This document shows positions 45,422 to 52,242 of a stretch of 64,000 bases of DNA, one piece after another. Below the pieces are notes generated by a model, which saw only the letters and a program-made list of their open reading frames with translations, was not told the DNA's origin and did no database searches. This DNA comes from Lachnospiraceae bacterium (GTDB lineage: Bacteria; Bacillota; Clostridia; Lachnospirales; Anaerotignaceae): NCBI GenBank assembly GCA_019422065.1, contig JAHZEA010000013.1, forward strand, positions 1 to 64,000, given 5' to 3'. The position numbers and the translations under genes are program-made. Each line of letters begins with the position of its first letter. Positions within the stretch are counted from its first letter, which is position 1.

Positions 45422-45436
45422 AGAAATTCCTCCCCG

Positions 45437-46273
45437 TTATATAGCTGAATTACTGATAATTTCTCTGATGTTTTCAACCTGCGTATTAGCGCTTGCGTCA
45501 ATAATCTCATCAGGAAACTCAATAATACATGTGCCTTGGTTTTCTTTTTCCATTGGAATTACCTTTATATTGTCCGAAAGATTAGACAAAGTATGTATTA
45601 TATCCAAACCGCCTTCTATCATCAGCTCGGCATCTGTTTTAGATATATAAATCTTTACCCATTCCTTAGAAGCAAGCCTTTCTGTAGCGGATAAAATCAT
45701 TCTTTCAATAATCTCACCGCTTGTTTTAAGGCTTACCTGTATTACCTTTTCGGCTACTGTTATTGCTATGTCTACTAAGTTTAATTTATACTGAGCCAGT
45801 ATTTTTTCTTTCTCGTCGGATAAGGCATTTATTACACTTTTAATTTCATTAAGATACTCCATGCTTTTTATGCCTTCTGTATCTCTAATTTCTTTGTATG
45901 CCTCCTCACGGCCTTTTTCAATACCTTCTCTGTAGCCTTCTTCTTTGCCTTTTCTCAAAGCATCTTCTTTCATTTCCTGTGCCTCTTGCTTGGCTTTTTT
46001 CAATATTTCCTCAGCCTGCTTTTTGGCATTATCTATAATTTCCTGAGCTTTCTGTTCGGCTTTCTTTTCTTCTTCTTTTAATTTATTTCTTTTTTCAGCC
46101 AGTACTTCATCGCTCTGTTTTTTTTTGCTAGGCTTAACTGCCTCTTTCTCTTTTTCGCTTTTTTCTTCTTTAACAACTACAGGCTTTTCTTCAGGAAGCT
46201 CATCATTAAACTCGTATTGCTTAATACGGTTTTTCTGTTCACTAAGTTTAAGCAGATTAGGCAATGATATCAT
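45437..46273 (-). CDS. fliH: Flagellar export ATPase regulator FliH
   Basis: A 278-residue protein with a long charged coiled coil (about 30-130, with repeated AEEILKKAKQEAQEMKEDALRKGKEEG) and a C-terminal globular domain (LNLVDIAITVAEKVIQVSLK, EWVKIYISKTDAELM) that resembles the V/F-ATPase peripheral stalk. FliH dimers bind and restrain FliI. The start overlaps the end of fliG by 17 bases. It ends 15 bases before the proposed ACG start of fliI, in the same frame. Confidence 0.94.
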   Translation of the reverse strand: MISLPNLLKLSEQKNRIKQYEFNDELPEEKPVVVKEEKSEKEKEAVKPSKKKQSDEVLAEKRNKLKEEEKKAEQKAQEIIDNAKKQAEEILKKAKQEAQEMKEDALRKGKEEGYREGIEKGREEAYKEIRDTEGIKSMEYLNEIKSVINALSDEKEKILAQYKLNLVDIAITVAEKVIQVSLKTSGEIIERMILSATERLASKEWVKIYISKTDAELMIEGGLDIIHTLSNLSDNIKVIPMEKENQGTCIIEFPDEIIDASANTQVENIREIISNSAI

Positions 46274-47264
46274 CCTTTCCGCCCTTTACAATAACAAGTT
46301 CTCCCTGTTCTTCAAGCGACCTTATAATGTTTACTATTCTCTGCTGTGCTTCTTCTACATCGCGGATTCTTACATTTACTGTAATCTCCAAATCGGACTT
46401 AATGGACTCTGCCATACGTGATGAAACATTGGAGAATATAAGGTTTGCAACCTCAGGATTAGCCTGTTTAAGAGCAAGAACAATGTCTTTAGGATCACAT
46501 TCACGCAAGAAGCGCTGAATTGAACGGTTATCCATTGTAACAATATCTTCAAATACAAACATTCTCTTTCTGATTTCGTCTGTAAGTTTAGCGTCTTTAG
46601 TTGAAAGCTCATCAAATATGTATTTTTCATTGCCTCTATCCATGTAATTAATAACATCGGCAATGTAATCTATACCGCCGGCCTGAGTATAGTCTGTTGT
46701 AAGTACAGCCGAGAATTTCTTTTCTATCTGGCTTTCTACTATTTTAATAGCCTCGGGCGAAGCGCTTTCCATTTTCGCTATAGCCTCTACTACCCTGAGT
46801 TTTTTGTTTTTAGGCAGTGATATAATTACATCTGCCGCTTGGTCCGGATTGGCATATGAAAGGACAAGAGCTATTGTCTGCGGCCTTTCATGCTGTAATA
46901 TGGAAAAAAGGTTCTTGCTGTTAAGCTTTCTGATAAACGAAAACGGCATTGTCTTTAATGACTTAGCTACTTTTTCAAGAAGCATAGTAGCCGTTTGCTG
47001 GCCAAAAGCCTTTTCCAATACAGAACGGGCGTATTCCAAACCGCCTTCTGTAACAACTTTCTGAGTCATGCACTCTTTATAAAAGTCGTCCAATACACTT
47101 TCTGTTTCTTCAGGCGAGAGATGGCGCATTTTAGCGATTTCCACTGTAAGGGCTTCAACATCTTCCTCACTTAAATATTTATATATCTGAGAAGCCTTAT
47201 CGGTTCCCATAGATATAATAACCGCCGCCGCTTTTTGTTCGGGAGTTAACTCCTTACTTTCCAT
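46257..47264 (-). CDS. fliG: Flagellar motor switch protein FliG
   Basis: A 335-residue C-ring protein that contacts the MS ring and the stators. The N-terminal domain (LTPEQKAAAVIISMGTDKASQIYKYL), the middle EHPQ-like motif (LQHERPQTIALVLSYANPDQAADVI) and the C-terminal torque helix region (FVFEDIVTMDNRSIQRFLRECDPKDIVLALK) are all present. It overlaps the end of fliF by 11 bases. Confidence 0.97.
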   Translation of the reverse strand: MESKELTPEQKAAAVIISMGTDKASQIYKYLSEEDVEALTVEIAKMRHLSPEETESVLDDFYKECMTQKVVTEGGLEYARSVLEKAFGQQTATMLLEKVAKSLKTMPFSFIRKLNSKNLFSILQHERPQTIALVLSYANPDQAADVIISLPKNKKLRVVEAIAKMESASPEAIKIVESQIEKKFSAVLTTDYTQAGGIDYIADVINYMDRGNEKYIFDELSTKDAKLTDEIRKRMFVFEDIVTMDNRSIQRFLRECDPKDIVLALKQANPEVANLIFSNVSSRMAESIKSDLEITVNVRIRDVEEAQQRIVNIIRSLEEQGELVIVKGGKDDIIA

Positions 47265-48879
47265 CCTTGTCCCCTCCTCTCAGCCATGATTTAAGTGTCT
47301 GAGCCGAAATTTCCGGATTTTCTTCTGTTATTTCTCTTATCTTGTTTTTAAGTTCCATACTTCTTTCATTCTTAATATTAATTAAGTCTGATATATCATT
47401 TTCTTCTTCTTTTTCAGTTGGAGCAGTATGTGGCGTATTGTAAATAACAGGTCCTTCTTCTATATTCTTTCCATTCTTCTTTCTGCGCATTTTCTTTCTT
47501 ATACGCTTAATGATAAAGAGTAAAATAATAAGAAGTATTAATAATCCGCCTACAGCAATGCCGCCTATTGTAAGCAAACGCATAATCTGTTCCTTATCAG
47601 GCAAATTGTTCTCTGCCGGAGCCTCAGCCTCATCCTTCTGGAATTCAATACCTACAAGTTCTATTTTTTCTTCGCTATCTTCAGTGCTAATGCCTGCGGC
47701 TTTAGCTACAAGAGAAACCAGCTGTGTTCTTGTTTGATTATCAAGGTCGTTTGTATCGATAATAACAGCTATGGATAAATCCTCTAAATCTCCAGCGTCT
47801 ATCTGCTGCTGTTCTTTTACTTGGTCAACCAAATACTCAGCGCTTCCGTCGCTTAATATGTAATTTTCTGTTCCATCCTGTTCTATTCTTGTATAAACCG
47901 GTATGTCGGAATTTGTTTCAGTTCCAGGTACTCCGCCTGCTGTTTCTCCGTCTTTACCCACTTCCTGATGCGCTGTTTCAGAAGATTTAACACCAGTGTT
48001 GTTTTCATCTTCTGCGGAATAGTTGGTAAGTTCTCTCAATTTTTTATTTATGTCAACTTCACTTTTTACAGAAACTTTAACGTGTTCTTGACCATATATA
48101 GGAACTAAAATTTCCAGAACTTTATTCTTAATTTTATTGTCGTAAGCTTCCTCAATCTGTAATTTCAGCTCATTAGCACTGCTTTGAGATAACTCATCGG
48201 AAGCCGTAACGTCTTTTCCATTGCAGATAACAGCAACACTTTCAAACTCAAGCTGAGGAATGCTTCGAGATACAAGCCTCTGCATGGCTTTAACATCATC
48301 AGTTGATATATCTGAGCCATCCTTTGTTGTAACAGCCACAGAAGCAGTAGCTTTTGACGCATTTTCACTGTCAAGAACATATTTCCTGTCCTCGCCGAAA
48401 GCTATTGTTACTTTAGCATCTTTAATGTTTGGAAAAAATGAAGATATAGTAGCGCCCATTCTTTCCTGAAGTTCAAGGCGCTGATAGTACTGTTTTTCGG
48501 ATTCTGAAGTAGTTAAATCTACATTATTAGTAAAAACATCATATGTAAAACCGCTTTTTGGATAGCCTTCATAAACAAGCTCAGCTTTAAGCTGTTCCCC
48601 TTCGCTTTCGGGAACAAGTATTGTACTTCCGGAAGAGAGTGCTTCGTATTTATAATCAACACCATCATCCTGAAGTTTGCCCATAATCTCGCTGGCTTCT
48701 TCATTGCTTAATCCTGAAAAAAGAGTTACATACGGTCTGTTGTTAAGCCATATGGCAATGCCTACTGATAAAACTACTGAAACAGCCACTCCTATAATTA
48801 TTATTTTTTTAGTTTTTGAGTTTAAATTTTTTGCTGTTTCCTTTACTTTTGTTAATATTGAAATAACTCGCTCATTCAA
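47254..48879 (-). CDS. fliF: Flagellar MS-ring protein FliF
   Basis: A 541-residue ring protein with two membrane segments (about 24-46 and 438-460). The ring-building motifs lie between (LFSGLSNEEASEIMGKLQDDGVDYKYE, ELQERMGATISSFFPNIKDAKVTIAF, DDVKAMQRLVSRSIPQLEFESVAVI). The cytoplasmic C-terminus (SAQTLKSWLRGG) binds FliG. Start is TTG with GAGGG at proper spacing. It follows fliE by 50 bases. Confidence 0.96.
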   Translation of the reverse strand: MNERVISILTKVKETAKNLNSKTKKIIIIGVAVSVVLSVGIAIWLNNRPYVTLFSGLSNEEASEIMGKLQDDGVDYKYEALSSGSTILVPESEGEQLKAELVYEGYPKSGFTYDVFTNNVDLTTSESEKQYYQRLELQERMGATISSFFPNIKDAKVTIAFGEDRKYVLDSENASKATASVAVTTKDGSDISTDDVKAMQRLVSRSIPQLEFESVAVICNGKDVTASDELSQSSANELKLQIEEAYDNKIKNKVLEILVPIYGQEHVKVSVKSEVDINKKLRELTNYSAEDENNTGVKSSETAHQEVGKDGETAGGVPGTETNSDIPVYTRIEQDGTENYILSDGSAEYLVDQVKEQQQIDAGDLEDLSIAVIIDTNDLDNQTRTQLVSLVAKAAGISTEDSEEKIELVGIEFQKDEAEAPAENNLPDKEQIMRLLTIGGIAVGGLLILLIILLFIIKRIRKKMRRKKNGKNIEEGPVIYNTPHTAPTEKEEENDISDLINIKNERSMELKNKIREITEENPEISAQTLKSWLRGGDKDGK

Positions 48880-48929
48880 AATAAATCCCTCTTTGAGTTT
48901 ATAATTTTACGCATCAAAAAAACACTAAA

Positions 48930-49226
48930 TTATAAACTTATTCTCATTAGCTCGTTGTAAGAATCTAAAGCTTTATTGCGAAGCTGAACTAAGAAATCAA
49001 CTGAAAGTTGTGCCATAGAAGAAGCCACAGGAACAGTGTGCGCGTCTTCTATCTGTCCTGTAGAAAGAAGATACTGTGCCTGTTCAAGGCTCTTTTCATT
49101 TGAAGCAACATCATCTAAAGCGCTTTTGAAAACATTTTCAAACATAAGGTTGTTGTTTGTTACTGATTTTTGGGAATCGTTAAAAAAAGGGTTTGAAGCA
49201 ATCTCGTTAAGTGATGATATATACAT
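48930..49226 (-). CDS. fliE: Flagellar hook-basal body protein FliE
   Basis: A 98-residue helical protein joining the MS ring to the rod. Typical sequence: VFKSALDDVASNEKSLEQAQYLLSTGQIEDAHTVPVASSMAQLSVDFLVQLRNKALDSYNELMRISL. It is among the first subunits exported. It lies between flgC and fliF, as in other Firmicutes. Confidence 0.95.
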   Translation of the reverse strand: MYISSLNEIASNPFFNDSQKSVTNNNLMFENVFKSALDDVASNEKSLEQAQYLLSTGQIEDAHTVPVASSMAQLSVDFLVQLRNKALDSYNELMRISL

Positions 49227-49273
49227 ATGCTGTACTCCTTAAAAATTAAAAAGATTGTTAATAAGACTAAAAA

Positions 49274-49717
49274 TTACTTACCTATTTCAAGGGCTTTTGA
49301 AGCCATTGTCTTAATTGTATTAAAAGCTGTAAGATTGGCGTCATAAGCTCTGCTTGCTGCCATACTGTCAACAGTTTCTTTTAATAAGTCAACATTAGGC
49401 ATTTGTACGTATCCGTTTTCGTCGGCGTCTGGGTGCTCCGGATTATAAACCATGCGAAAATCACTTGGGTCTTCAACTATTTGAGCTACTCTTACACCGC
49501 CGCCATTGCTGCTCTGCCTTGATAATTCAGAACGGAAAGCACTTGCAAAACTGTTGTCTTCTATAGGTTCAAAAACAACCATCTTTCTTCTGTAAGGTCC
49601 ACCGTTTTCTGTTCTTGTAGTATTAATATTGGCTATGTTTTCCGCTGCTATGTCAAGGCGCATTCTTTCAGCGGTCATACCCGAAGCACTTATATTAAGC
49701 GCATTTAAAAAACTCAT
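49274..49717 (-). CDS. flgC: Flagellar basal-body rod protein FlgC
   Basis: A 147-residue proximal rod protein: LNISASGMTAERMRLDIAAENIANINTTRTENGGPYRRKMVVFEP at the N-terminus and VDLLKETVDSMAASRAYDANLTAFNTIKTMASKAL at the C-terminus, both diagnostic. It lies 14 bases after flgB. Confidence 0.97.
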   Translation of the reverse strand: MSFLNALNISASGMTAERMRLDIAAENIANINTTRTENGGPYRRKMVVFEPIEDNSFASAFRSELSRQSSNGGGVRVAQIVEDPSDFRMVYNPEHPDADENGYVQMPNVDLLKETVDSMAASRAYDANLTAFNTIKTMASKALEIGK

Positions 49718-49731
49718 AATTACAGCTCCTT

Positions 49732-50112
49732 TCAGCCTTTAATTACCGTACGCAGTCTTGTAAGGTCATCGTTAAACGATTTAAGCATAAACTCATACTG
49801 AAGCGCCGCTTTGGCAAGCTCCATACTTTCAACGTCTACATTTACGTTGTTTTCGTCCATTCTTGATGACTCGTTTACGGTTTCATGAATTTCAGGCCTT
49901 ACTGAAGCTATACTGCTTTTAATTTCATTGGCAGTTTTGCCATATTGTGAATCAAGCCTTTTTTGCAGTTCGTCCTCGAAAGTAATATATTTTGCTTTAT
50001 ATCCGGGAGTTTCGGCATTGGCTATGTTATTTGATGTTATTGTTTGTTTTTGCCAAAGATAATCCATTACTTTTTTTGACAAATCAAACATGTTATTGTC
50101 TAAAAAATTCAA
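49732..50112 (-). CDS. flgB: Flagellar basal-body rod protein FlgB
   Basis: A 126-residue proximal rod protein and first gene of the ~23 kb fla/che operon. Typical features: YLWQKQTITSNNIANAETPGYKAKYITFEDEL and the C-terminal MELAKAALQYEFMLKSFNDDLTRLRTVIKG. Start is TTG at 50112 after a GGGGGG box. A sigma-A promoter is predicted ~108-136 bases upstream, inside a candidate invertible segment. Confidence 0.95.
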   Translation of the reverse strand: MNFLDNNMFDLSKKVMDYLWQKQTITSNNIANAETPGYKAKYITFEDELQKRLDSQYGKTANEIKSSIASVRPEIHETVNESSRMDENNVNVDVESMELAKAALQYEFMLKSFNDDLTRLRTVIKG

Positions 50113-50219
50113 TACAAAGTCCCCCCTAAAACGCCGATAAAACTGCTTAACGTCAGTTTTTTTTAATAGTACTTAAAAAAGTTCATTTACACTATTAAAG
50201 AAGTACTTTCTAAGTAGAC
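50113..50219 (-). promoter_or_regulatory. Structured 5' leader of the flgB operon
   Basis: About 100 transcribed bases between the predicted promoter and flgB. On the minus strand it holds two potential hairpins: arms TTTAATAGT and ACTATTAAA (50199-50191 with 50170-50162), and AAAACTG with CAGTTTT (around 50136-50160). Neither is followed by a proper T-run in the operon direction. I see no known riboswitch, in particular no c-di-GMP riboswitch consensus. Confidence 0.4.
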
Positions 50220-50455
50220 AGTATATCCTTTTTTATTACAAAATTCAACATTTTGTTATTAGTAACTTTACGATTTTATTAAATTTATTGTTTGTTTTTT
50301 TGTAAACAATATACAAATAATTTTTCCAAAATTGGGAAAAAAGTGTTTTTTAGGTAAAAAAATTTAAATTCATAAGTATAAAAATCACGTTTAAAAACGT
50401 TAAATTAGAACAAATTTTACTATTTATAAAAAAAGCAAATTAAGTACTATTTAAA
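50161..50455. repeat. Inverted repeat pair bracketing the flgB promoter
   Basis: TTTTAATAGTACTTAA at 50161-50176 and the reverse complement of TTTAAATAGTACTTAA at 50440-50455 match in 15 of 16 positions, with 263 bases between. The flgB promoter lies between them, and a tyrosine recombinase gene starts 380 bases away. In such AT-rich DNA a match of this length can arise by chance, so the invertible-element reading is a hypothesis. Confidence 0.4.
50220..50248 (-). promoter_or_regulatory. Predicted sigma-A promoter of the flgB-cheD operon
   Basis: On the minus strand TTGAAT (50248-50243), 17 bases, TATACT (50225-50220). Five of six bases match the consensus at -10 and four of six at -35, with ideal spacing. 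Confidence 0.65.
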
Positions 50456-50460
50456 ATAAA

Positions 50461-50499
50461 TTTCAGCCATAACAGCAGATTTAAAATGTTTGTGGCTGA
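50461..50499. other. Imperfect inverted repeat upstream of the recombinase gene
   Basis: TTCAGCCATAACA and TGTTTGTGGCTGAA can form a stem of about 13 pairs around an AT-rich loop. It lacks a strong T-run on either side, so it is not a clear terminator. It lies immediately next to the GTCTG repeat at 50502. Confidence 0.45.
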
Positions 50500-50501
50500 A
50501 T

Positions 50502-50522
50502 CTGTCTGCTTATTGTCAGTTT
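50502..50522 (+). repeat. Left member of a 21-base direct repeat flanking the recombinase
   Basis: CTGTCTGCTTATTGTCAGTT matches 51904-51924 in 19 of 21 positions overall. It reads as two degenerate copies of an 11-base unit (GTCTGCTTATT, GTCAGTTTGTA). It may be a recombinase binding or attachment site. Confidence 0.45.
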
Positions 50523-50680
50523 GTAGCTCTAAATAAATTCTTTTTCTTAACAAAATAATTTCACTATTTTACCTACAAGTATTTCCTTTAAAATTTATTC
50601 TAGATAGAAGGCATTCAATATACGAAAACAGTTTTTTGTTAAAATTATCTTATTAACACTTAGTAATTGAACCATTTTTT

Positions 50681-50712
50681 TGATATAATTTAAAAAAATT
50701 ATGATTATATCA
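50681..50712 (+). promoter_or_regulatory. Extended -10 promoter with inverted repeat, recombinase gene
   Basis: TGATATAAT at 50681-50689 is an extended -10 element (TGn before TATAAT). It is also the left arm of a perfect 9-base inverted repeat with ATTATATCA at 50704-50712, which could be an operator over the start site. No good -35 box is present. Confidence 0.4.
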
Positions 50713-50835
50713 TTTATTTGAGTGCTTTTTTCACATTTTGTTCAAATTATCATGAGATTATATGACACAACATTACTAAGACTTTTAAATATATTTGAGC
50801 ATTGAATCTGTTAATTTTGAAAGGACTGACTTTAA

Positions 50836-51858
50836 ATGAAACGATTACCAAAAGGTTATGGAAGTGTATACAAGCTTTCAGGCTCACGCCGCAGACCGTT
50901 TACAGCAAGAATACAAACTGGACATAACACAGAAAGCGGACGGCCGGAATACAAATATCTCGGCTATTACAAAACATCTCAGGAGGCCTTGCAGGCTCTT
51001 ATAGAATACAATAAATCGCCGTATGATTTCGATTTAATAAACTATACAATATCGGATTTATACGGCGAGTTTAAAAAGCGCAAACTAAGCACACTGTCAA
51101 ACAGCGGCGTATATATTTATCAGGCGGCTTATAAATATCTTTCGCCTATTCACGATATGAAAATAAAAGAAATTAAAACATTTCATCTGCAAAAAATAAT
51201 TGACAGCATAGACAGAAAATGGCAGACAAAAAATCATGTTCAAACTCTACTTAATCAGCTTTTTGAAATAGCCATAGAGCTTGACATAATTTCAAAAAAT
51301 TACGCTAAATTTACAAAAATCGGACCTAAAGAAGAGTCTAATATTCATAAATCATTCACAATTGATGAAATAAAGCGTCTTTTTGATGCCATACAAACCG
51401 AGCCCTTTGCCGATACTGTGCTTATTATGATATACAGCGGATTACGGCCTTCAGAACTTTTAAATATAGAAAAAAGCTCTGTTAATTTAGAGCAAATGTA
51501 TATAACAGCAGGCTCCAAAACTAAAGCCGGCAAAAACCGCGTTATACCTATAAACAAAAAAATATTTCCGTTTATTAAAAAACGCTGTGATTCAAGCAAT
51601 ATCTACATCATAGAAAAAAACGGCTGTCAGGTAAAATATTCATCATACCGCAGAATTTATATCGACCTTATGAAAAAATTAAATATGGAGCACCTGCCTC
51701 ACGACGGACGTCATACATTTGCAAGCCTTGCTGATACAGCCGGAATGAACAAAGTTTCTATAAAGCGCATTATGGGCCATGCAACCAACGATATAACCGA
51801 AAATGTATACACCCACAAAGAAATAGATGAGCTTATTAAAAATATAAATATGATTTGA
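50836..51858 (+). CDS. Tyrosine recombinase/integrase
   Basis: A 340-residue phage/transposon-type integrase. It has an N-terminal AP2-like DNA-binding part (about 1-60; GYGSVYKLSGSRRRPFTARI), a SAM-like core-binding domain (about 65-165) and a catalytic domain with Arg in YSGLRPSELL, Lys in SKTKAGKNRV, His and Arg in LPHDGRHTFA, His in IMGHA and the nucleophile Tyr in ENVYTH. All catalytic residues are present, so it should be active. Nothing else of a mobile element is visible: no excisionase, replication or cargo gene. It lies divergent from flgB, flanked by near-identical direct repeats. Start: ATG with AAAGGA upstream. Confidence 0.93.
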   Translation: MKRLPKGYGSVYKLSGSRRRPFTARIQTGHNTESGRPEYKYLGYYKTSQEALQALIEYNKSPYDFDLINYTISDLYGEFKKRKLSTLSNSGVYIYQAAYKYLSPIHDMKIKEIKTFHLQKIIDSIDRKWQTKNHVQTLLNQLFEIAIELDIISKNYAKFTKIGPKEESNIHKSFTIDEIKRLFDAIQTEPFADTVLIMIYSGLRPSELLNIEKSSVNLEQMYITAGSKTKAGKNRVIPINKKIFPFIKKRCDSSNIYIIEKNGCQVKYSSYRRIYIDLMKKLNMEHLPHDGRHTFASLADTAGMNKVSIKRIMGHATNDITENVYTHKEIDELIKNINMI

Positions 51859-51903
51859 CATAAAAAATATGATTTAATATATAAAATATATTGTTTAACA
51901 AAA

Positions 51904-51924
51904 CTGTCTGTTTATTGTCTGTTT
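51904..51924 (+). repeat. Right member of the direct repeat flanking the recombinase
   Basis: CTGTCTGTTTATTGTCTGTT is part of a tandem pair of an 11-base unit (GTCTGTTTATT then GTCTGTTTATG). It lies 46 bases after the recombinase stop and 1402 bases from the left copy. Confidence 0.45.
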
Positions 51925-52069
51925 ATGTTATTTCAGTATAACAAAAATTACCTGAATACAAACCAATAAACCTTTGATTGTTAATTAAATATCATTTTTT
52001 AGTCTTAGAACTCTTAATTATTTATTATTTCTGGTAATTATTAACAATAATGTGAAATTTTTAATAAAC
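51925..52069. other. Noncoding AT-rich gap
   Basis: No gene, RNA motif or further repeat seen between the right repeat and the terminator hairpin that follows. Confidence 0.4.
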
Positions 52070-52116
52070 GCCTTATATTCTATTTATTTAATTTAGGATA
52101 TAAGGCTTATTTTAAA
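52070..52116 (+). terminator. Terminator hairpin downstream of the recombinase
   Basis: Arms GCCTTATAT and ATATAAGGC pair around an AT-rich loop and are followed by TTATTTT. It lies ~210 bases after the recombinase stop, just before the MCP promoter. Confidence 0.6.
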
Positions 52117-52133
52117 AAAAACAAAATTTATAC

Positions 52134-52160
52134 TTAATGAATCCAATTTTAAACCGATAT
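52134..52160 (+). promoter_or_regulatory. Predicted sigma-28 promoter of the MCP gene
   Basis: TTAA at 52134-52137, 15 bases, ACCGATAT at 52153-52160, close to the SigD consensus. Chemoreceptor genes are typical FliA targets. Confidence 0.65.
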
Positions 52161-52182
52161 ATCCTATTGAGAGAATTTTTAT

Positions 52183-52212
52183 ATTATTCGCAAAAGCGGA
52201 TAATGTTTTTTT
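52183..52212 (+). terminator. Terminator-like hairpin in the MCP leader
   Basis: ATTATTCGC (52183-52191) pairs fully with GCGGATAAT (52196-52204), with one G-U pair and loop AAAA, and is followed by GTTTTTTT. It sits between the predicted sigma-28 promoter and the MCP start, so transcripts from that promoter would need to pass it. Confidence 0.65.
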
Positions 52213-52242
52213 CTCAACAAATAAATTGGAGGTATATAGTAT

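Noticed and set aside
50133..50140. GCCGATAA on the plus strand in the flgB leader, an exact sigma-28 -10 box
   Set aside because: It points away from flgB, has no acceptable -35 box at 15-16 bases, and the nearest plus-strand gene is ~700 bases away.
50136..50164. AAAACTG/CAGTTTT hairpin followed by T-run on the plus strand
   Set aside because: It looks like a terminator only in the plus direction, where no gene precedes it; listed only as part of the flgB leader.
50113..50835. c-di-GMP riboswitch in the flgB leader, as in Clostridioides difficile
   Set aside because: None of the conserved GEMM motif segments can be seen in this very AT-rich leader.
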